Positions 52,974 through 61,111 of a DNA stretch of 64,000 bases are shown in pieces (position 1 is the stretch's first letter; the number at the start of each line of letters is the position of its first letter). The DNA is from Gaetbulibacter_A aestuarii. Lineage in GTDB: Bacteria > Bacteroidota > Bacteroidia > Flavobacteriales > Flavobacteriaceae. A program made the position numbers and the translations under genes. The notes under the pieces were generated by a model. It saw only the letters and a list, made by a program, of their open reading frames with translations. It made no database searches and was not told where the DNA came from. The stretch lies in assembly GCF_039537665.1 (NCBI RefSeq), contig NZ_BAABAY010000001.1, positions 1,302,001-1,366,000 of the forward strand, in the 5' to 3' direction.

Positions 52974-54419
52974 ATGAGAGCTCATTTGAAATATATCGTA
53001 ATCCTTGCAGCTGTTCTTTTCTTGCGAAATTTACAAGCCCAGGAAAAGCCAAATGTATTATTTATTATAGTGGATGATTGGGGGTACCACGATCTAAGTC
53101 GTAATGGCTCTGTGATGTATAACACGCCAAACGTTGATCAGTTGGCGGAAAACGGATTTACCTTTGATAATGCATATTCCAGCTATCCACGTTGCGTTCC
53201 TTCACGTTTCGGTATCATGACGGGAACTTATCCTCTTAAAGAGAATCATGGTAACCCGGGTTCTATTCCGGAGGCTCGTAATTTTGCCAGGCAATTTGCT
53301 AATGAAGGCTACTATTCTTTTTACGTTGGGAAATGGCATCTGGGAGATCATGAAGACAGTCCCGTTGGCATGGGCTTTAGTTCTTCATTCGCAGCCGGTA
53401 AAGCGGGTGGTACACACTCACGGTTTTATCCTTTTAATGAGCCAAAAAAAGATCGTAAAAAAGGAGGAAAAGCACCCATTGAAGATGTTGAAGATTACGC
53501 TAAACCAGGTGATTACTTAACAGATGTTCTAACGAGAAGAACCATTCAATACATCAAGGAAAATAAGAATAAACCTTTTATGGGTGTATTGGCTTACTAT
53601 GCAGTGCATACACCTATTGAAGCAAAGGAAAAAGATATCAAACGTAACGAGGAGCAAATGAAGCATGTCGATTTTGGCGATGGACCAACTTACGTTAAAG
53701 AAGGTAATGGTGATACCCGTGTAAAACAAAATTACCCGCCCTACGCCGGATTAGTTGAAAATGTTGATGAAAATATTGGAAAGCTAATTCAAACATTAAA
53801 AGATGAAGGGCTTTACGAAAACACCCTTATTGTGTTGACTTCAGATCATGGCGGACTCTCAACTAGAGGACCAAATAACCGATTAATTCCAACGTCCAAT
53901 GCACCCTTAAGAGCAGGGAAAGGATGGATTTATGAAGGAGGTATCAAAGTGCCATTGATTTTCAAACTGCCACACGGAGAACCGGGTGAAGATAAGGAAA
54001 CGGTTATCCTGGGTATGGATGTATTCCCAACGATCATTGATCTGGTGTTGGACAAAAAAATAAAAGGTATTGACGGAGTAAGTATGAAGGACGAGATCCT
54101 TAATAAAAAACCCGGGCCAGAACGCACCGTGTACTGGAACTCTTATAAAGCGCGTCCGAATTCTACAGGCGATGATAAGACTTCCGCGATTCGGATTGGT
54201 GATTATAAATTATTGCAATTCGTGGAAACCGGTAAAGTGGAATTGTATAACGTGGTTACCGATATTTCTGAGAAACACGATCTTTCAAAAGAAATGCCTG
54301 AAAAGGCTGCCAGTATGCTAGCAAAACTGGAAAAATTCAAAAAGGATCGACATGTGAAAATGAAACCTAATCACAAAGGTGGTAGAAATAATATTGAATA
54401 CGAAAAGCCAAAGAAATAA
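52974..54419 (+). CDS. S1-type sulfatase (3 of 5), paralog of the one at 55506
   Basis: 481 residues from the ATG at 52974. It has an ordinary signal peptide (to LQAQ, about 23) and no lipobox, so it is periplasmic or secreted. Formylglycine motif CVPSR, Cys 74, in SSYPRCVPSRFGIMTG. FIIVDDWGYHDLSRNG, GKWHLGDHEDSPVG, LTSDHGGLSTRGPNNR and RAGKGWIYEGGIKVPL are active-site and core segments. The protein parallels the sulfatase at 55506 along its whole length, including the AYYAVHTPIEAKEKDI block, and the two flank the xylanase gene. The stop and the xylanase start share one base. Confidence 0.9.
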   Translation: MRAHLKYIVILAAVLFLRNLQAQEKPNVLFIIVDDWGYHDLSRNGSVMYNTPNVDQLAENGFTFDNAYSSYPRCVPSRFGIMTGTYPLKENHGNPGSIPEARNFARQFANEGYYSFYVGKWHLGDHEDSPVGMGFSSSFAAGKAGGTHSRFYPFNEPKKDRKKGGKAPIEDVEDYAKPGDYLTDVLTRRTIQYIKENKNKPFMGVLAYYAVHTPIEAKEKDIKRNEEQMKHVDFGDGPTYVKEGNGDTRVKQNYPPYAGLVENVDENIGKLIQTLKDEGLYENTLIVLTSDHGGLSTRGPNNRLIPTSNAPLRAGKGWIYEGGIKVPLIFKLPHGEPGEDKETVILGMDVFPTIIDLVLDKKIKGIDGVSMKDEILNKKPGPERTVYWNSYKARPNSTGDDKTSAIRIGDYKLLQFVETGKVELYNVVTDISEKHDLSKEMPEKAASMLAKLEKFKKDRHVKMKPNHKGGRNNIEYEKPKK

Positions 54420-55516
54420 TGAACCAAAAGATTTTGTATTTTCTTTTTATTTGTACGGTTTTTTCAGGCTTTTCGCAGGAAGAAAAAGCCATAGATAAAA
54501 TTAAATCGATTCCCCCATTACGTGTTGGTGCTACCTTGAATTATGAGGAGTTGGGAACCAAAAAAGAAAAATTATTTCTAAAGGATTTTAAGTACTTAAC
54601 ACCTGCAAATGCGGCTAAACAAACTCGGGTTCATCCGAAACCTGGAGAATGGGATTGGACTGAACTTAATGATTTTATTGATTTCGCGAATGATCATCAT
54701 TTAGTTGTAAGGTTGCATTCACCTGTTAGTCCGCAGGCTTCTAAATGGGCCAAGGCAGATCACAGAACTCCGGAAGAGTTATCGAAAATCATGGAGGAAT
54801 ACATGATGGCCATCACTCAAAAATTCAATAATGAATCTTGTGTGAAATATATGGACGTTGTTAATGAAACCATTTTAGGTGATGGTTCATGGTTCGGGCC
54901 AAAAGAAGGAACGCATCAATGGGAAAATCCCTGGCTAAAAATGGGCTATGATGAAAATGGATATCCGCTATACATTTTGAAAGCATTCGAGATCGCAACA
55001 AAATATGGATCTAACAAAGAATTGGTTTATAATCAAAATGTAGGTATGGAAACCCCGATGTGGAATAAAGTAAAAGAAACGGTTCTTTATTTAAGATCGA
55101 AAGGTTACCGGGTAGATGGTATTGGATGGCAAGCGCATTTACTTTTGGGTGCCAAACGAAAAGATTTTGTTGATAACATGGATGAAACTATTCAAAAATT
55201 GAGCGATTTAATTGATTGGGCTCACAGTCATGATTTAGCCTTTCACATTACTGAATTAGATTACCTGGTTCGAAATAATGAAGCAGATCAGTTGAAAAGT
55301 GAACGTCAAATCCAAAAAAAAGTGTACGATAAAATCGTAGATGTACTTATTGAAAAAAGTAAGCAGGGTGAAGTTACACTCAATCTATGGGATTTAAGTG
55401 TGAGACCAAAAAAAGGTACAGGAAATTTTCAATCGATCTACGACAACAAATTTAAACCTATTCCCGCGTATTACAGTGTACAAAAAGCTTTAAAGGTTAG
55501 TAGAAATGAAATATAG
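54419..55516 (+). CDS. GH10 endo-beta-xylanase
   Basis: 365 residues with a signal peptide (to GFSQ, about 20). It is a single GH10 barrel with no binding module. The acid/base is Glu 150 in MDVVNET and the nucleophile is Glu 279 in FHITELDYL, with the expected LRVGATLNYEELG start and NAAKQTRVHPKPGEWDWTEL in place of the usual KPE-type loop. IGWQAHLLLG contains the conserved substrate His. GH10 enzymes cleave internal beta-1,4-xylosyl links and tolerate decorated or mixed-linkage chains. It sits between two paralogous sulfatase genes, with a 1-nt overlap upstream and an 11-nt overlap downstream, so it is the core backbone enzyme of this locus. Confidence 0.92.
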   Translation: MNQKILYFLFICTVFSGFSQEEKAIDKIKSIPPLRVGATLNYEELGTKKEKLFLKDFKYLTPANAAKQTRVHPKPGEWDWTELNDFIDFANDHHLVVRLHSPVSPQASKWAKADHRTPEELSKIMEEYMMAITQKFNNESCVKYMDVVNETILGDGSWFGPKEGTHQWENPWLKMGYDENGYPLYILKAFEIATKYGSNKELVYNQNVGMETPMWNKVKETVLYLRSKGYRVDGIGWQAHLLLGAKRKDFVDNMDETIQKLSDLIDWAHSHDLAFHITELDYLVRNNEADQLKSERQIQKKVYDKIVDVLIEKSKQGEVTLNLWDLSVRPKKGTGNFQSIYDNKFKPIPAYYSVQKALKVSRNEI

Positions 55517-56927
55517 GTATTTTAAATATCTGAGTGTTTTCTTTTTAATCACGTTATTGTTTTTTTCTTGTAAACAGAAAAAGACCGAAGAGGAAATATC
55601 TAAAAAACCCAATATACTTGTCATTCATGTAGATGATCTGGGGTATTACGATCTGAGTTTAACGGGATCTAAAATATATCAAACGCCTAATATCGATGGT
55701 TTGGCAAAGCAATCTGTGCGATTTAATAATGCTTATGCTAATTATCCGCGTTGTGTCCCTTCACGCTATGCTATGATGACAGGAGGATATCCTATTCAAA
55801 ATGGAACGGTTCCTGATGACGGTTTTGAAATCGGAGCTATTTCAAACGATAAAAATTATATAAAGCATATTGAAGCAGCAGGATATCAAACGGCCTATTT
55901 TGGTAAATGGCATTTAGGAGCAGGTGCCAGTAGTCCTAAGGGGTTTGGCTATAATTTTTCACTGGCAGCGGGAGCAGCAGGCTCTCCCATTAGTTATTTT
56001 TATCCGTTTAATACACCAAAACATAATTGGAAAACCAATAAGAAATCTATCGTGGATATGGATTCTATTGGAAAAGAAGGCGATTACCTTTCCGATGTTT
56101 TAACCGATCAGGTTATTAAATACATCAAAAATCGGGATACAAAGAAACCCTTTATGGCCATGTTAGCCTTTTATGCGGTGCATCAACCTCTTGAAGCCAA
56201 GCCGGAGGATGTGGAAAGAAATAAAAAAGAAATTTCCCAATTTGATTTTGGCGATCAACCTGAATATATAAAAGAAGGAACAGGGCGAACCAAAATGCGT
56301 CAGGATAATCCTGTGTATGCCGGTATGGTTGAAAATATGGATGAAAATGTTGGTAAGCTCTTAAAGGTTCTAGACGATTTACAAATTTCAGATAATACTA
56401 TTGTGATTTTATCTTCGGACCATGGCGGACTCTCCAATGACGGTTATAAGCAACGTCATTTGGCCACTTCGAATTTTCCATTACGTGCGGGTAAAGGCTG
56501 GTTGTATGATGGCGGACTTAAAGTGCCTTTATTTGTAAAATGGAAGAATCACTTTCAACCTCGCGATGAAAACGCATCTTTAGTGATGCTTATGGATGTG
56601 TTTCCTACTATTTTGGATATGACTTCCGGAGAAAAACTGGATACCGATGGTCAAAGTTTTTTACCTGTTTTGAATAACAAAGAGTACTGGCCTGAAAGAA
56701 CCGTTTTTTGGCACTCGCCAAATGCCAGACCGAAAAACACAGGTGATACTAAATCTTCTGCTATTCGTGTGGGCGATTACAAATTGATCAATTGGTATGA
56801 AGAAGGAAGAACGGAATTATACAACATAAAGAAAGATCCTTCAGAATCTCACAACCTTGCTAAAGAAATGCCTGAAAAAACGGATACCTTGCTGAAGGAA
56901 TTAGATGAATGGAAAGCGAATTTTTAA
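55506..56927 (+). CDS. S1-type sulfatase, lipoprotein (4 of 5)
   Basis: 473 residues. The lipobox LLFFSC gives Cys 22. Formylglycine motif CVPSR, Cys 83, in ANYPRCVPSRYAMMTG. HVDDLGYYDLSLTG, GKWHLGAGASSPKG, LSSDHGGLSNDG and RAGKGWLYDGGLKVPL parallel the sulfatase at 52974, which suggests gene duplication followed by a change from free to lipid-anchored form. The start overlaps the xylanase stop by 11 nt, so it is translated from the same message. The pair may act on the same sugar at different positions or in different compartments. Confidence 0.9.
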   Translation: MKYRYFKYLSVFFLITLLFFSCKQKKTEEEISKKPNILVIHVDDLGYYDLSLTGSKIYQTPNIDGLAKQSVRFNNAYANYPRCVPSRYAMMTGGYPIQNGTVPDDGFEIGAISNDKNYIKHIEAAGYQTAYFGKWHLGAGASSPKGFGYNFSLAAGAAGSPISYFYPFNTPKHNWKTNKKSIVDMDSIGKEGDYLSDVLTDQVIKYIKNRDTKKPFMAMLAFYAVHQPLEAKPEDVERNKKEISQFDFGDQPEYIKEGTGRTKMRQDNPVYAGMVENMDENVGKLLKVLDDLQISDNTIVILSSDHGGLSNDGYKQRHLATSNFPLRAGKGWLYDGGLKVPLFVKWKNHFQPRDENASLVMLMDVFPTILDMTSGEKLDTDGQSFLPVLNNKEYWPERTVFWHSPNARPKNTGDTKSSAIRVGDYKLINWYEEGRTELYNIKKDPSESHNLAKEMPEKTDTLLKELDEWKANF

Positions 56928-56937
56928 TGTCAGGATT

Positions 56938-57816
56938 ATGAAACTTACTGGGTTCGGTTTTATATTCTTTTTAGGCTTCTTGCTTCAGGCACAGTCCTAT
57001 ATTCCCAATATAGATCCGGAAGTTATCACTTATAAAACAATAGACACTATTGCCCTGAAATTGCACATGTACAAGCCCACGGATTACGATTCTAATAAAA
57101 CATATAACAGTATTGTTTTTTTTCATGGTGGCGGTTGGAACAGTGGCAGTTATAAGGCCTTTAAAAGACAATGCAGATATTTAGCGTCAAGAGGTATGAT
57201 TACTTTTTCTGCGGATTATCGGATTTTTAATGTCCACGGCACGTCTCCTTTTGAAGCCGTAGCGGATGCAAAATCTGCGATACGCTATCTTAGAGCACAT
57301 GCAGATGCTTTGCATATTAATCCAAATAAAATAGCGGCAGGAGGAGGGTCAGCCGGAGGGCATTTAGCAGCCGTTTGCGGTAATATTGGAGGTTTAGAGG
57401 GAGCGAATGAAGATTTAAATATTAGCTCTAAACCAAATGCTTTGGTGTTATTTAATCCGGTTTATGATAATAGTAAGAATGGCTATGGTTATCGAAAAAT
57501 GAAAGGGCGTTATTTGGAAATTTCTCCTTTGCACAACATTACTAAAGGTGCTCCGCCCACCATTGTTTTTTTTGGCAAAAACGACAAAACAACACCTGTA
57601 GCCTCTTCCAGAGACTATGAGAAAAAAATGAAAGCTGTTGGTAGTCGTTGTGATTTGTATTTGTATCAAGGCGCGGAGCATGCTTTTTTCCATAGGAAAC
57701 CTTATTTTGAAGACACTTTAAGAAAAACGGATAATTTCCTAAAAACTCTGGGTTATATTGATGGTAAATCCACCATAAATGATGCTGACAAAATCAATAA
57801 AAAGATAAAATCATGA
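56938..57816 (+). CDS. Secreted alpha/beta-hydrolase (esterase/lipase-type, acetyl esterase-like)
   Basis: 292 residues from the ATG at 56938, which starts a clear signal peptide (to LQAQ, about 19). Oxyanion motif HGGGW (63-67). The nucleophile is Ser 138 in GGGSAGGHLA. The acid is probably Asp in FGKNDKTTPV and the catalytic His is in GAEHAFFH. This is the hormone-sensitive-lipase/BD-FAE-type layout used by esterases that remove acetyl or feruloyl groups from xylan. It starts 10 nt after the sulfatase stop and overlaps the next sulfatase by 4 nt (ATGA). Deacetylation of the polysaccharide fits the locus, but the ester group is not shown by sequence. Confidence 0.85.
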   Translation: MKLTGFGFIFFLGFLLQAQSYIPNIDPEVITYKTIDTIALKLHMYKPTDYDSNKTYNSIVFFHGGGWNSGSYKAFKRQCRYLASRGMITFSADYRIFNVHGTSPFEAVADAKSAIRYLRAHADALHINPNKIAAGGGSAGGHLAAVCGNIGGLEGANEDLNISSKPNALVLFNPVYDNSKNGYGYRKMKGRYLEISPLHNITKGAPPTIVFFGKNDKTTPVASSRDYEKKMKAVGSRCDLYLYQGAEHAFFHRKPYFEDTLRKTDNFLKTLGYIDGKSTINDADKINKKIKS

Positions 57817-59504
57817 AAAATATAAGCTACACCCTGATATTCATTTTAGTAATGTCTTTGTTGGTAGGATGTCAAGAGAAAATTCAGAAATCTGAAAATA
57901 AAGAACAGGTAGAAAAACCAAATATCCTCTGGATCGTGTGTGAGGATATTAGTCCGACTTTATCATTTTATGGAGATTCAACTGCGAAAACGCCCAATCT
58001 TGATAAACTGGCTAAGGAAAGTGTTGTGTATGATAATGCTTTTGCTACTGTTGGTGTTTGCGCACCTTGTAGGTCTTCAATTATAACGAGCATGTATCCA
58101 ACAACCATAGGAACCATGCACATGAGAACCGGACAAGACGTGCAATCCTGGGGAAATCGAAGTTATAAGACCAAAGAGGAACTGGGTCGAAATGATATCA
58201 CCGGAGAACCTATCCGGCAATATTCTGCAGTTATTCCTGCCGAAGTAAAATGTTTTACGGAATATTTGAGAGCCGATGGCTACTATTGTACCAATAATCA
58301 AAAAACAGATTATCAATTTGCAGCTCCTGTGACCGCCTGGGATGAAAATAACAGAAAAGCGCACTGGCGAAACCGTCCTGAAGGAAAACCGTTCTTTTCG
58401 GTTTTCAATATTGATGATACCCATGAAAGTAAACTTTGGAAACATGAAAATTTACCACTTACGGTAAATCCAGACAGTGTTTATGTGCCACCTTATTTTC
58501 CCGATAATGCGGCGTCAAAGCATATGGTAGCGAGAAATTACAGCAATATCGAACTTATGGATGCCAAGGTTGGAGCCATTTTAAAACAATTAAAAGAGGA
58601 TGGCTTGTACGACAATACCATTGTATTCTTTTACAGCGATCATGGTGGGCCTCTACCGCGAGAAAAACGTGAGATCTATGATTCCGGGCTGAAAACACCA
58701 TTTTTAATTAAGGACATTAACAGTAAAACCAAGGGGAGAACCGATCGGTTGATCTCTTATGTTGATCTGGGTGCAACAGTACTCAGCCTCGCAGGAGTGA
58801 AACCACCGGAATATATGGAAGGAAAGGCGTTTCGGGGAAAATACGATGCGCAAAAGCGCGATTATGTGTTTGGTAGTTCAGATCGTTTTGATGAATACTC
58901 AGACCGCATCCGTTCGGTTCGAAATAAACAATTTTTATACTTGCGAAATTTCTTCCCGGAATTGCCTAAATACAAAGATATCAGCTATAGAAAACAAATT
59001 CCGATGATGTCTAATTTTCTTAAACTTGAAAAAGAAGGAAAGCTCAACGACGTACAGCAAAGCTGGTTTGAAACCAAAACCAAGGAAGAACTTTATGATT
59101 GTAACAATGATCCCTTCAATCTTAACAATCTTGCAGACGATCCAAAGTATGCTGAGGTTTTAGGTCAAATGCGAACGGCTTTTAGAGATCATTACGAAGG
59201 TTATGCCGATATGGGGCAGATGCCGGAAACCGAATTGATCGATATCATGTGGCCCGGTTTTAAACAACCCTCAACAGAGGATCCAAACATCTTGTATGAT
59301 AACGGTAAGTTGGCAATTGAATGTGCCACAGAAGGGGCTTCCATTGCTTACATCATATCCGACGGTCCTGATAAAAAATTTGATTTCAATAGTCACTGGC
59401 AACTTTACACGAAACCTATTTCAGTAGAAAAAGGTAAATACATTTACACCATGGCACAACGTATTGGTTACAAGGAAAGTGGTATCATAACCAAAAAAAT
59501 ATAA
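57813..59504 (+). CDS. S1-type sulfatase with CAPCR motif, lipoprotein (5 of 5)
   Basis: 563 residues, the longest of the five. The lipobox SLLVGC gives Cys 20. The formylglycine motif reads CAPCR: Cys 83 is the residue to be oxidised, Pro and Arg are kept, but the usual Ser at the fourth place is Cys 86. CEDISPTLSFYGDS, YSDHGGPLPREKREIYDSGLKTPFLI and the TIGTMHMR segment match the sulfamidase/heparan-type (S1_8-like) branch. An extra C-terminal region (about 480-563) with NILYDNGKLAIECATEGASIAY may be a small beta-sandwich. It is last of the susC-led operon: a motif-bearing gap follows. Confidence 0.87.
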   Translation: MKNISYTLIFILVMSLLVGCQEKIQKSENKEQVEKPNILWIVCEDISPTLSFYGDSTAKTPNLDKLAKESVVYDNAFATVGVCAPCRSSIITSMYPTTIGTMHMRTGQDVQSWGNRSYKTKEELGRNDITGEPIRQYSAVIPAEVKCFTEYLRADGYYCTNNQKTDYQFAAPVTAWDENNRKAHWRNRPEGKPFFSVFNIDDTHESKLWKHENLPLTVNPDSVYVPPYFPDNAASKHMVARNYSNIELMDAKVGAILKQLKEDGLYDNTIVFFYSDHGGPLPREKREIYDSGLKTPFLIKDINSKTKGRTDRLISYVDLGATVLSLAGVKPPEYMEGKAFRGKYDAQKRDYVFGSSDRFDEYSDRIRSVRNKQFLYLRNFFPELPKYKDISYRKQIPMMSNFLKLEKEGKLNDVQQSWFETKTKEELYDCNNDPFNLNNLADDPKYAEVLGQMRTAFRDHYEGYADMGQMPETELIDIMWPGFKQPSTEDPNILYDNGKLAIECATEGASIAYIISDGPDKKFDFNSHWQLYTKPISVEKGKYIYTMAQRIGYKESGIITKKI

Positions 59505-59562
59505 TGGAATACAACCAGTATTAAAGGGAGTAAGATTGTGCCTGGACCGAAAGTAGACCCAT

Positions 59563-59587
59563 TCTGACAATTTTAATACCCTCTATC
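59563..59587 (+). promoter_or_regulatory. Candidate HTCS operator upstream of the GH5-like gene
   Basis: TCTGACAATTTTAATACCCT then CTATC. The first 12 bases are identical to the site at 61040. It ends 48 nt before the ATG at 59636, the same distance as at the Calx-beta gene, and the DNA between site and ATG is also alignable in the two promoters. Confidence 0.6.
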
Positions 59588-59635
59588 GGTGTGTTTTTTG
59601 AGAGTTTTACCAAAACCAATTTAACTAAATACACC

Positions 59636-60958
59636 ATGAAACTTAAACCACTATTTACCGTATTTTTTATTTGTATTCTTTTTCTGTCTTGTGAAAAGGG
59701 ATCCTCAGATTTAATTACGTCAAATACTAATCCAACTCAAAATGACACCTTAAAAGGTCCGGGTGCGACTAAAGGCTCTGGCTTACTACCAGTTGATTAT
59801 GTGGCTCAGTTAGGTAAAGGATTCGATGTAACCTGGGCAGAATTCTCAAAATACATGGACTTGTTCAATGAACAAGTCGTAATCGATTTTCATGAGGCCG
59901 GATTTACCAATGTTAGAATTCGTGTTCAGGATGAAGATCTTGGACCTGATTTTATTTCTATGTTAAAAGGGCAGGTCGATTTTTGTTTGGCTCACAATAT
60001 TTATCCCATTATAGCATATCAAGGCCATTATATTGAAGATACAGCCACCAGTGATGCAGATGCTAAAGACCACCTTACTACTTGGTGGCGAAAACTGGCT
60101 TTGGAATTCAAAGATTATTCTGAAAACTTAACCTTTAATATCATGGTTGAAATTTCAGGCACGTACAAAAAGAATTACACAGCCATAAATGACTTTTACG
60201 CTTCTGCGCTTTCAGCCATTCGGGAAAGCAATCCAAAACGTATCGTTATTTTCCCGCCTGTAAATTTATCGAATCCTGATTATTTGCAATACCTGCAATT
60301 GCCAAAAGATAAGTACACCATGGTAGAATGGCATTTTTACGCAGCTGGACCAACCAAAGATTCTACTAACAAAAAATATTGGAATGACGGATCTACAGCT
60401 CAGGAGCGTGCGAATATTACGGATCCTATTAATACGGCTGTGAACTGGATGCAACAAACAGGCTATGTAACCTGGGTGGGCGCCTGGATGGCCGGAAACT
60501 ATAATAAAGGTAATGATTTTGATATCCCAGCTCAAGTGGCTTTTGCATCTTTCATGACCAGATCTCTTGATGCTTATAACATTCCATGGTCTGTAAATGC
60601 CGGTAACAAATATTACGATTATGCCAATAATGTTTGGTTTACAGAAACTCCTGACGCCGCGGGAATTCCGGTTCGTGATGTTATATTAGATCCAGACGCC
60701 ATTGGACTGTACGATGGTGATAATTACGCCGGAAATGCTTTCAGATTATCTGAAGGAAATTATACCCTTTCAGATCTACAAAGCATTGGAATAAATCAAG
60801 ACAATATTAAGTCTATTATGGTACCCTTCGATTTTAAAGTTGAATTGTATACCGAAGATAATTTTGGAGGAACGAAAATGACTTACACCACAACTTCAAA
60901 AGGCTTGACAGGAACCATCGGTTCTATTAAAGTTGTTAATCTACATTCTTATAACTAG
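59636..60958 (+). CDS. GH5-like lipoprotein with C-terminal beta/gamma-crystallin-like domain
   Basis: 440 residues from the ATG at 59636, which begins the lipoprotein signal (ILFLSC, Cys 19). The TIM barrel (about 60-345) looks GH5-like: FHEAGFTNVRIRV, NIYPIIAYQGHYI, FNIMVEISG with Glu 172 at the acid/base position, and VEWHFYAAG. At the usual nucleophile strand the sequence is TWVGAWMAGN, with Ala 283 where GH5 enzymes have Glu. Residues about 355-440 have paired IGLYDGDNYAGNAFRLSEGNY and VELYTEDNFGG segments, a beta/gamma-crystallin-like fold that may bind Ca2+ or glycan. It may be a binding protein that has lost activity, or the true nucleophile may lie elsewhere. Confidence 0.75.
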   Translation: MKLKPLFTVFFICILFLSCEKGSSDLITSNTNPTQNDTLKGPGATKGSGLLPVDYVAQLGKGFDVTWAEFSKYMDLFNEQVVIDFHEAGFTNVRIRVQDEDLGPDFISMLKGQVDFCLAHNIYPIIAYQGHYIEDTATSDADAKDHLTTWWRKLALEFKDYSENLTFNIMVEISGTYKKNYTAINDFYASALSAIRESNPKRIVIFPPVNLSNPDYLQYLQLPKDKYTMVEWHFYAAGPTKDSTNKKYWNDGSTAQERANITDPINTAVNWMQQTGYVTWVGAWMAGNYNKGNDFDIPAQVAFASFMTRSLDAYNIPWSVNAGNKYYDYANNVWFTETPDAAGIPVRDVILDPDAIGLYDGDNYAGNAFRLSEGNYTLSDLQSIGINQDNIKSIMVPFDFKVELYTEDNFGGTKMTYTTTSKGLTGTIGSIKVVNLHSYN

Positions 60959-60966
60959 AATTTTAT

Positions 60967-61013
60967 AAAAAAGCATTATTGATAAAAAATAGCCTGTAAA
61001 AATGCTTTTTTGT
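60967..61013 (+). terminator. Probable terminator after the GH5-like gene
   Basis: AAAAAAGCATT (60967-60977) pairs with AATGCTTTTTT (61001-61011) across a 23-nt loop, with a T-run. It separates the GH5-like gene from the motif-led Calx-beta transcript. The loop is long and the stem AT-rich, so strength is uncertain. Confidence 0.55.
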
Positions 61014-61039
61014 TAATAATTTACTTAAAATAAACTCTA

Positions 61040-61063
61040 TCTGACAATTTTCGAACCTCTAAA
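61040..61063 (+). promoter_or_regulatory. Candidate HTCS operator upstream of the Calx-beta gene
   Basis: TCTGACAATTTTCGAACCTC then TAAA. It shares TCTGACAATTTT with the site at 59563 and ACC plus TCTA beyond it. It lies 48 nt before the ATG at 61112. Downstream bases GTG.TTTT..TGA and TTTAC..AAAC are shared with the GH5-like promoter. Confidence 0.6.
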
Positions 61064-61111
61064 TAAGTGATTTTCATGACATTTACAGAAACTAAGTAAA
61101 CTATATATTTC

